From: Pyrenula massariospora
Lineage: Eukaryota; Ascomycota; Eurotiomycetes; Pyrenulales; Pyrenulaceae
Length of the DNA: 64,000 bases
Assembly (NCBI GenBank): GCA_021030905.1
Contig: JAGFMI010000001.1
Coordinates: forward strand, 2,523,230 to 2,587,229
Reading direction: 5' to 3'
Made by a program: the position numbers and the translations under genes. Below are positions 56,092 to 64,000 of the stretch, piece by piece; position 1 is the first letter of the stretch, and each line of letters starts with the position of its first letter. The notes below the pieces were generated by a model. The model saw only the letters and a list, made by a program, of their open reading frames with translations, did not search any database and had not been told where the DNA came from.

Positions 56092-58645
56092 ATGAGCACC
56101 AGCGTCGTGAGTGTCGGACCTGACAACGCAGTATACACTGGAATTTGGATAAATTGGACCTATGGTCGGATTACAGGGGCCACTCTAACACTTACTCATC
56201 GCAATGCTGGTTTTCTGACAGCATTTTTAGCATTATTTGTGTCTATTGCAGGCAGAAGCTTTTGGCGACTGTTTTGTTTTGCAATGCATTTACAATTCTC
56301 TACAAGCAATCAACCGCGAGATGGGCTACACCATCAGCGACAAGCTGTACTACGTAATGCCGCTACTGACATGATTGGCTTACAATATTTTGTGAAACTT
56401 GCTTGGAATTGGCGGAGCAGAACAGCAACAAATCAATGTTTTCGGCTTCTTCCGGTGATCGTTCCCACGGCTTTAATGATGGCTGCATTCTATGCTGCAA
56501 GTATTCTATCAACTCAGGTGTGTTAATCAAATCCTCTTTTTATACGACGAGCTGTAATGTTTGTTACCCATTTATCCAAGACACTGGCACTACGTTTGAT
56601 TTTCTGAAAATATAGCTTGAGTTGACACTTGACACATTGAATTTGTCCAGATCTCCACAAGTCCAGGAAACGAAGTTCTTCTCTCTAAGTCCAATTGCGG
56701 AACATTGATACCACCAGATTCATTGGATGACTACTTTGGTAGTATGGTACCGTACATATCTAGAACTCTGAACTCGGCTTCGGCTTATGCCCAACAATGC
56801 TATAGCAAAAATACGTTAACCCAAGTCTGTTCTATATACGTTCAGAAGGAACTTCCGATTACTATCGATAAGAACACAAGCTGTCCCTTTCCTGGAAAGG
56901 ACATTTGTCTCAGAAATTCTATGAATTTACGCTTGGACACTGGGCTTTTAGATTCACACATCCATTTCGGAATCAACGCAAAACCGGAAAACCGCTTTCA
57001 ATACCGTCGTGTGAACGAGTGTGCCATATTAAAAACGGAAAACTATACCAAGGTCAATACCTCAAAGCCTTTCTTCTCCTCTCAAAATGCCTCTTTGGAT
57101 TTCATGTATGGTGGATTAACACAGGGACGGGAAGCACCATATGATAACATAACCCACCATGCTTTCCTCTCTTCGATACTGCTCAGTAAAAATGAAGCCA
57201 ATTATGTCCTGAGGTCTGTGCCCTATTATTTATCATTTGTTTTTGCTGACTCCGTTAGCCAGGAAGGCTACAGTCCCTATATCTCTAACGATACGACTTT
57301 TATACCAATTGCAGATTTACGAGTAGAAAATGGAATAACTGCCCTCAATTTTTTATCGGCAAAAGGTGTAACATATATTGAGCCGGTGGATGACGATTGG
57401 TATTCTGCACACCAATCAGGTCCTCCATTGACGTTCGCCGGCTCAGGTGAACCCATTCCCGTATATTATGCTGATCGGATAGCGAGTGTCTTGGGATGCA
57501 TTATGAGACGACAAATATGCAACCCACTATCAGGCCGCTGTTCTCCTCTTTCCCAGGAAGTACCTCCATCTATTACATGGAGCTCTGAGGAGCAAGAAAA
57601 ACATTTCAACTTCTGGTGGGCTACCCCATGGCGTACGACAATGGACGTGCCCTCTGTTCAAGGTATGAGGTCTTTGACAGCTCTTGACAAGCTCATCACA
57701 GGCTTGCAAGGCCCATTGCCGTCAGATCAGTGGCAACGGGAAGTCCTATCCTGGGAATCTACCGCGCTAGCTCACAGTCAAAGGATGATAGTTGAAGCAG
57801 TCACCGGTCCATCCGACACATCTATGCGGCAGTTTGTAACAAGAAAGGCTCCGGGCATTGGAGATTTTTGTGTTGATCAAAAAATCAGAAGCACTGCCTA
57901 TACATGCTTCAGCGTTTTAGGTCTGACGATTACCCTCATCATGGGCGGCCTAATCATCATAATGTCTAATCTCATAGAACCAATCTATACATATTTCGAC
58001 CAACGAAGAAAGAAACACCAATACCAACGGCTCGAGTGGATTACAAATGAGACTCTACAGTTACAACGCATGGTGCACGAAGAACTTGGCTTGGGCACGT
58101 GGAGTGGAGCAGCATCGACTATTCCAGTCACCGAAAAGAACGAACAGCTTGGTATACTTGACGTCTCCGACGAGAAACATCCAATAATGGTCCGACCCGC
58201 ATCCAGCAGCAGCTCTGAGAAACAAGACAACGAGTTACAGAATATTGCGAACGCTCCTTCCGACTCATCGGCTACCGACTCCGGCCCCGAGGGCGCACCT
58301 GACGTGGAACCCTCACCATTGATTGACGGAGAATTGCCTAATGCCATCGATTCTCCAATAGAACCCGATCACGGCGGCCAGACGCACTACTCATCAGCGT
58401 CTCTTCTCCCATCGACAAATCTGCATCCTGCAGCGCAGACTACCGACAACGGACACACGCCAGCCCTCCACAGCTACGAGCTTAGTGGAGAGACACGGTC
58501 CCCATCGGACTCTCTTCTTTCACCGATGAACCTCCATCCTGCTACGCAGACGACTGGTGACGGAGAGACGCCGGCCCCTACAGCCCCAGTCCCGGCGGAG
58601 AGGATTGAGCTACCGACCACGCACCTAGGCCAAACCAGTCTATGA
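56092..58645 (+). CDS. Large fungal multi-pass membrane protein, function unknown
   Basis: Predicted 806-residue protein. Exons 56092-56517 and 56651-58645; the 133-nt intron is phase 0 (donor gtgtgt, acceptor tccag). Hydrophobic helices near 32-50 (T-A-F-L-A-L-F-V-S-I-A), 120-138 (L-L-P-V-I-V-P-T-A-L-M-M-A-A-F-Y) and about 545-570 (T-L-I-M-G-G-L-I-I-I-M) bracket a long extracellular-type loop of about 390 residues with many N-x-S/T sites and several cysteines (for example D-I-C-L-R and C-N-P-L-S-G-R-C). The C-terminal 220 residues are disordered and cytoplasmic, with two similar L-H-P-A-(A/T)-Q-T-T segments. It belongs to a common but uncharacterised Pezizomycotina family. The start was chosen at the first ATG with a good hydrophobic layout. 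Confidence 0.8.
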
Positions 58646-60589
58646 AAGTCTTCGAGTTTGCTACTGGTTGATCGAGCCGTCTATCTAAAGGAAAGCTTCA
58701 ATCTACGGTAAAGTTGTATCATAAGAGTCAGGGGAGAGGGGAGCTCCAGTGCGGAAGGTGGTGGCGGTTGCTCCGACAGCAAATAAAAGGGCTATCGTAA
58801 AACGAGTTGGATCCGATTCGAGTGCAATTCGCAGTACCAGATTTCTTAGTCTTGGCAAAACACGCACGGAAATTTCTTTTTTTCGATCCGACTTTCATTT
58901 TTCTGGTTTGTGACCGACCTGAAATCTTCGAGACATCCGCTGCTCGCACCCTCGCTGAGCTAAATTGTACCACCTTGCGGTACCTACAGCGTGGATACGG
59001 TAACCTCACTGTCATTAGCGCGGTATAATGATAAGCGTCTCAATTGGTGGCGGAGGGGGTAGAGGGGTATTTTAACGCACAGAATATAACTTTACTTGTT
59101 CCCCGTCTAATTCCGTCTTTCCTTGCCCCTCTTATTACCCTGGACAGCCTGACAGAGATGTACAATTCACCGTTAAGACTCATAGACACGTAGAGATCCT
59201 AGGTGGAAATTTCTGCTCTACTTTACGGGTACGAGTGATAATCTGGTAATCGTACTTATACCTCACTAACTCAAGCTACTTCGTTGCAGTACGTCCTTGA
59301 TTCAAAGTCAACATCGTTCCTATCATTATCACGATACAACAGTGCGTCTTTAAGCCACCAACGCCAGGAAAATCCCAGGACAGAAAAGAACAACCCATCA
59401 TCATTCCGCTCCAAGTCCCTCTTCCCCCTACCTCCCCTTTTCCCCGCCCAAGCCCAAAACAGCCACCCAACCCACCCCCAAATCCCCTCGTGCAGGTGAA
59501 GCCGTAGAATTCAAATTCTCGCTACGTCTCGCCATCCATCTACTTCCCACTGCATTCCCCCTAAGCATCTGATTACCCAAACCACCAATCCACGAACCCA
59601 ACCCCCCCAACAATTCATCCGCCACGCCCGAACACCCACTTCCCCGTAACTAATCAACGCCTGCCCAACAACCCACCACCTCTATGCCCCCAGACCCACC
59701 CCACTGCACCGACAAATCCTCTTCCCTTCCTTTCCCTTCACACACCACACGCTACATCCCACCCTCCAAACCCACAAACCCGCCCATACTTCCCCCACAC
59801 CTCCATCCGAAGGCGCTCAGCTTATCCCGAAGCTCGCGGCCGCGGAAAATGCGTCGATCGCGAAGAACGGAAGAGTTCCGGGTATGTGTCGACGATGGAT
59901 ATAAATGGGTACCTGGGTAGGTGTGTGGATTGGATCTAACGGACAGGAAATGGCGTTGCATGATAGGTAAATACCTCACGGCGAAACTAGCAACTCAAAT
60001 TATAGCGAAGGCACTGAAACCACACTTCTTAACGGATAGCGAGTCCTTTTTTCAGAAAACTTATTAATATTGCATCTCTACAGTGCCAATATTATAGAGA
60101 TTCAATAAAACATCGAGGCAGGAGCGATCCTCAGACGCGCTTTCAAATAAACCCCGTTTTGTGAGGGATTCAGTGTCACGGAGATAATTCGATCTGCTGG
60201 TTCTGCTGCAGTGTATCTTAAGTAGGTATCTAGAAAGGAGACTTTATTGTCAGGTTCTTTTCAGTTTTTATAGGATTGTTGGTCGGAGGGAGTAGCGAGG
60301 CTTATTGCATGGGGGTTGTTCTTGTGGGGTGGGCGCGACGTTTATGTGGCAGTTGTGGCGGTTGCAAAGTAGGTAAGTGTGGCAGTTACAAGGTAGGTAC
60401 GACCGTTGCAGATTGGGTGTGGCCATGTGAAGGTACGTATTGTACTGGTAATGCAAGAGATAGGCGCGAGCTTTTCTGACGGAGGAAAGTGCGAAAAGCA
60501 GTACGCAAAAGGTGAAAACCCCTGGATAAGCAGCCATCATATTAATTCTCAACGTATTTGCTACAGAAACACATACATAAGTTCCTCCC
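58646..60589. other. Convergent intergenic region, nothing supported
   Basis: 1.94 kb between two stops facing each other. Between 59400 and 59800 the plus strand is C/A-rich and low in G, giving Pro-rich frames on plus and Gly-rich frames on minus (59428-59625, 59752-59979) that I take as composition artefacts. No gene or RNA recognised. Confidence 0.5.
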
Positions 60590-63244
60590 TTAGAGCCCAC
60601 AGAGCCGCTTGTACTGTCCCACCGCTGGACTCTCATCGTCCTGCCGCCTGGCAACCTTGTCATCATCATCTGGGCACTTGATATAGAAATGCGGGTGTTT
60701 CAGCGAGGGGGCCGGACCGGATATGTTTGGCGCAGCCGCATCCGAGTCGTCCTCGACCTCCATGTCCACCTGCCACTTCTTGCCCAGCGCGCTGCCACTC
60801 GGGCCGGCGCCGCATGTGCCCCGTAGGGTCATCGACGGCGGGCTGTTGATGGCCAACGCGAAAAGATTTGCAGGCTCGGTGTAATCGGTGACCTGGCCGT
60901 CTTTGCCGAAGCGGTACGCGAGGTAGGAGAGCGCGAAGCAGTTGAGGAGAAAGACCACGACGAGCACGGGGTAGAAGATCCTTTGCCACCGCTGCGTGCC
61001 GCCCGAGAAATAATCCTTGTACCGGACGGCCGCGTGGAAGACTTGGTTGGGTTTGTGGCCTTGGTCGAAGATCTTGACGGAGTAGTTCCAGTAGTGCACA
61101 AATGGCGCGTCTTCGGCAGAGATGAGCAGTGTGGAGCCGGCGAGAACACCGAGGATTTCTCCAATCGACGGGAATAGTGGTTCGAGGCTAAATTCGTTGT
61201 TTTCGGGTTTTCGGGTTGGGATCGCCTGGGTCACAAGTTGAGCTATAGAGGCATTAGCATCCGAGACGCCTTGGTTGAGTGCCACAGCTCTAATCCATTC
61301 AGAGCCAACATCCTTCCAGTCTCGGCTTGGGACGAGATCTGGTATGACCTTGTTGGGTATGGTTGGCGGAGAACGAAGATAGGACATTGTGTTTTGTGGA
61401 TCATGATCACAGTGGACCGAAAGCTCGCCACCAGATTCTGCCATATGATAGCGAGTTGTGCAGTCCGAATACATCATGGCTCTTACCGAGCAGAGCACGT
61501 GATCGTTGGTTGCGGCATTCTGTGGCGGTGTAGTGAGAAGGTAAACGGAATCCGGACCCCAGCCCTTCGAAAAATTAGCGATCGTGTTGGAAGGTAACGG
61601 AGCTTTCGGGAAGTACGGCACAGGTTGCCGGAGATTCCCAAATCTTTCTCCAAAGTGAAAGAAGTCGTCAACGGCAGTGACGTTAGGCTGAGCTGGAGGG
61701 TGACTGGTACTCAAATATAACAGAGGCTGTAGTTCCTCTTTTGACAATCCTACACAGAGAACATTGGCGGCTGGAGCTGGTACCGATGCACTAATAACGT
61801 ATTCACCGAGGCCGCCAAGGTCTCCTGGTTGCAACATGCGGCTCTTAGGATGTCTGGCAGCGTGAACCACATTCGTATGTGGCATCGCCATTGTGACATT
61901 ATGTACTAGCCGCCCACTAGACTCGGACTCTGCCGTGATGTTCTCGTGACCTGGTGTTATCCACTGACCGATAGCCGTTGTGTGATCGTAGAATTGCGCA
62001 AAAGGAGCAGGACGCTCGGAAAATTTTTTAGAACTGCTGTTGACGTTGCTCGACTCAGCATAATTGGCCCAGTTAGATAGATATGAGTGAAGGTTGTTGA
62101 ATGACCACCCAGCATGCTCGATCTGGACGCAGGTATCTCCAAGAGGAACGCCGCCATTAGATGGAGGTGTTTCGCATTTCTCTTCAAGGTAAATGGAGTT
62201 TGCAAATCCAGCGGCGACCGTGCCGGTCAGAGCCCGAGGTGTCTTGTCGCTCCAATTGAGTCGCGGGGAGACTAATGCTTCGCAAGCAGTGATGTAGAAT
62301 GTGGCCGCAATTGCAGCGATCATAGCCACGGCACCAAGACCTGTCACTGCAGCATAGCGTACTACGTTCCATCGTGTGAGCAGTGTGCCAGGTTGCATTA
62401 CCCATGAGCGCATGTTCATCTCGGCGATACTAATGCCAGGTCTTGTTAGTTTTGTAGTCTTGGATACAGCCTTTCGGCTCAAAATCTGCCCCATCAACGC
62501 GACAAAGACTGTCACAAAGGATAGTTCAACGGTCTTGGAGATGGACGCGCTGAGGACTTGCGCATTGGCTGCAGTGAGACGCTTTCCGGTACCTACGTGC
62601 TCGCCCCATTGTGGTGCTGCGAGAGCGATAGCCAAAAGTATACCAGAGAAAATTGTTGAGTACATAGCTAGAAATAAAAGTGGAACAGTGTACAAGGACA
62701 ATCGATGTTGTAGAATATCTCCATCAGTCGGGCAAGCCAACCGCTGACTTTTGTGAATGACCCTCGCTGGGTTTCCGGACAGTGGCTTATAACGAGTCTC
62801 TCTTGATGGCAAGTATGGTGACTCTGGACGAACAAGATCCCGGTCACCCACATCTTCGGTCCTCTGTGGTGTATTCCGGGCTGTGGTCACTTGGCTGAGC
62901 GGGTCATATAAGCCAATGGGACTTATGGAGTGACCGGCAACACCTTCGGTGTTGTCGAGACCGTCCCTCGAGCCTACAAGCACTCGGCGAGTGCTATGAG
63001 GAAGGTCATGAATATTGGTGAGACCGAGACCAGAAGGACTTGGAGTTGTTGCGACTCGAGGTTCGCTTGTCAGTTCAACGTCTTCCAAATCAAGACTCTG
63101 ATATTTTGGAGAGCTCCCAAGACGCGAAGACTGTCTTCGAAAAAGTGAGCGCTCAGGAATTGTTAGCAACCCCAGACTTTCTCCGCGCGGGTACCGAGAA
63201 GATGGCGACGGGGGATCAGAGACACCGAGAGGCTCTTGTGCCAT
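60590..63244 (-). CDS. Large multi-pass membrane protein of unknown function
   Basis: Intact 884-residue single-exon gene; the start is the first in-frame ATG (M-A-Q-E-P). Residues 1-180 are disordered and Ser/Pro/Arg-rich. Transmembrane helices: about 187-215 (P-L-L-F-L-A-M-Y-S-T-I-F-S-G-I-L-L-A-I-A-L), about 240-260 (V-E-L-S-F-V-T-V-F-V-A-L-M-G), about 295-322 (A-A-V-T-G-L-G-A-V-A-M-I-A-A-I-A-A) and about 760-782 (P-V-L-V-V-V-F-L-L-N-C-F-A-L). Between the third and fourth lies a 430-residue loop with many N-glycosylation sites and paired cysteines (E-K-C-E-T, D-T-C-V-Q). The tail is acidic and hydrophilic. Architecture matches a large uncharacterised fungal membrane family; function cannot be inferred. 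The frame stays open ten codons before the ATG. Confidence 0.82.
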   Translation of the reverse strand: MAQEPLGVSDPPSPSSRYPRGESLGLLTIPERSLFRRQSSRLGSSPKYQSLDLEDVELTSEPRVATTPSPSGLGLTNIHDLPHSTRRVLVGSRDGLDNTEGVAGHSISPIGLYDPLSQVTTARNTPQRTEDVGDRDLVRPESPYLPSRETRYKPLSGNPARVIHKSQRLACPTDGDILQHRLSLYTVPLLFLAMYSTIFSGILLAIALAAPQWGEHVGTGKRLTAANAQVLSASISKTVELSFVTVFVALMGQILSRKAVSKTTKLTRPGISIAEMNMRSWVMQPGTLLTRWNVVRYAAVTGLGAVAMIAAIAATFYITACEALVSPRLNWSDKTPRALTGTVAAGFANSIYLEEKCETPPSNGGVPLGDTCVQIEHAGWSFNNLHSYLSNWANYAESSNVNSSSKKFSERPAPFAQFYDHTTAIGQWITPGHENITAESESSGRLVHNVTMAMPHTNVVHAARHPKSRMLQPGDLGGLGEYVISASVPAPAANVLCVGLSKEELQPLLYLSTSHPPAQPNVTAVDDFFHFGERFGNLRQPVPYFPKAPLPSNTIANFSKGWGPDSVYLLTTPPQNAATNDHVLCSVRAMMYSDCTTRYHMAESGGELSVHCDHDPQNTMSYLRSPPTIPNKVIPDLVPSRDWKDVGSEWIRAVALNQGVSDANASIAQLVTQAIPTRKPENNEFSLEPLFPSIGEILGVLAGSTLLISAEDAPFVHYWNYSVKIFDQGHKPNQVFHAAVRYKDYFSGGTQRWQRIFYPVLVVVFLLNCFALSYLAYRFGKDGQVTDYTEPANLFALAINSPPSMTLRGTCGAGPSGSALGKKWQVDMEVEDDSDAAAPNISGPAPSLKHPHFYIKCPDDDDKVARRQDDESPAVGQYKRLCGL

Positions 63245-64000
63245 TTTCACTGCAGAAACCTCGTTGCATGCCAAGAGCGGACAATGGGATGAGAATACGT
63301 TTTCTTAAGGAAAGAGGAGGGGAAATGAGAGACGATTTAAGGAAATGGGTTGTGGAACGTCCGCAAGGGTATCACCTACCATGAGGCTACAGACCCCACC
63401 CATCATCTGATTACTAGAGTCTTTGTGTAGCTGCTGACGACAGAGCTTTAGCCCATTGGCTTGACCCCAGACTCATCGAGAAAATCGTGAAGCTATGCAG
63501 ATTGAGATCCGGGGGAGTGCCTCAAACGCTTCTCGTGTCCAAGATGTGAGACACCAATAAAACCACGATTTAGGAGCGAAAGAGCCACAGGAAGAGGCGG
63601 CAACTCGAGATACGCGGCAGTCTGTTGATTTGACAGTGACGGGCGCAAAGTCGTAGAAGTATATGCGGATTATCGGGAATGGTTTCCAACGGCGAGACTT
63701 CTCCAGGGAGTTGCTATCATGTTTGCTGTCAAGGCTGGCTATTTTCACTTGCGGACGGAGCTTTGCTTCACTCGTGGGCAGTGGTGTAGCCTTTCAGTTT
63801 GAAAAAGTAAGGATTGTCGGCCGCAAAAGTCCTAACCAGGGAGATGCTTTGCAATCGAGATAGGCCTCAAATTGGATGCCAAGAGGACGGTTTTGGTCCC
63901 ATCGTGGTGAATATCTCGCGCACAGTATGTTTGTAGAGCCCAGCCGGGATGAGCATTTGCGCAGGTCCTGGACCACGTTGAGACGGAAGAAATTGCTATG
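63245..64000. other. Window end, no supported gene
   Basis: About 756 bases upstream of the large membrane protein, expected to contain its promoter. Short frames at 63473-63748 and 63663-63863 have no recognisable product; a gene may begin beyond the window. Confidence 0.45.

Noticed and set aside
59428-59979. Gly-rich minus frames in the convergent gap
   Set aside because: They mirror a C/A-rich low-complexity plus strand; composition artefact.

Overview
This is nuclear DNA of a filamentous ascomycete (Pezizomycotina). The evidence is the many short spliceosomal introns (about 47-140 bp, GT...AG), and fungal families such as a rhodopsin/PTH11-like membrane protein, a STAND NTPase with TPR repeats, a GH12 endoglucanase, a CYP52-like P450 and MYND proteins, beside universal eukaryotic genes (PEX16, TRM9, RPN8, adenylate kinase). 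The class cannot be fixed from sequence alone. No rRNA, tRNA, CRISPR or bacterial-style operon was seen. Gene models were assembled by hand from reading frames and splice sites and are predictions.

Layout. 0-16 kb: the 3' end of an unknown gene, a long gene-poor stretch, a seven-exon rhodopsin-domain membrane protein (3.5-5.1 kb), PEX16 and TRM9 head to head (6.9-9.5 kb), a two-repeat Myb/SANT protein (10.8-12.1 kb), then about 4 kb with only unidentified coding-like scraps. 16-29 kb: a copia-gag-like ORF, a MYND protein, a bulb-type lectin gene with an awkward 3' structure, a thioesterase-like hotdog protein, an HSL-type alpha/beta hydrolase and a secreted GH12 endoglucanase. 29-36 kb: two atypical ubiquitin-specific proteases transcribed away from each other, one carrying two USP domains in tandem. 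37-41 kb: a SWIM-domain Sws1/ZSWIM7-like recombination protein, proteasome subunit RPN8 and adenylate kinase. 42-47 kb: an aldo/keto reductase with a secretion-type N-terminus and a Ser/Thr-rich single-pass membrane protein. 48-64 kb: a CYP52-like P450 head to head with a 1092-residue NLR-like STAND/TPR protein, a MITE-like palindromic element, and two large multi-pass membrane proteins of unknown function transcribed toward each other.

How the genes relate. Housekeeping genes (PEX16/TRM9, RPN8/ADK) sit in head-to-head pairs that probably share promoters. The accessory parts hold environment- or non-self-facing genes (rhodopsin-like protein, lectin, GH12, P450, NLR). The divergent USP pair is the most unusual locus. 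No biosynthetic cluster with a backbone enzyme is present.
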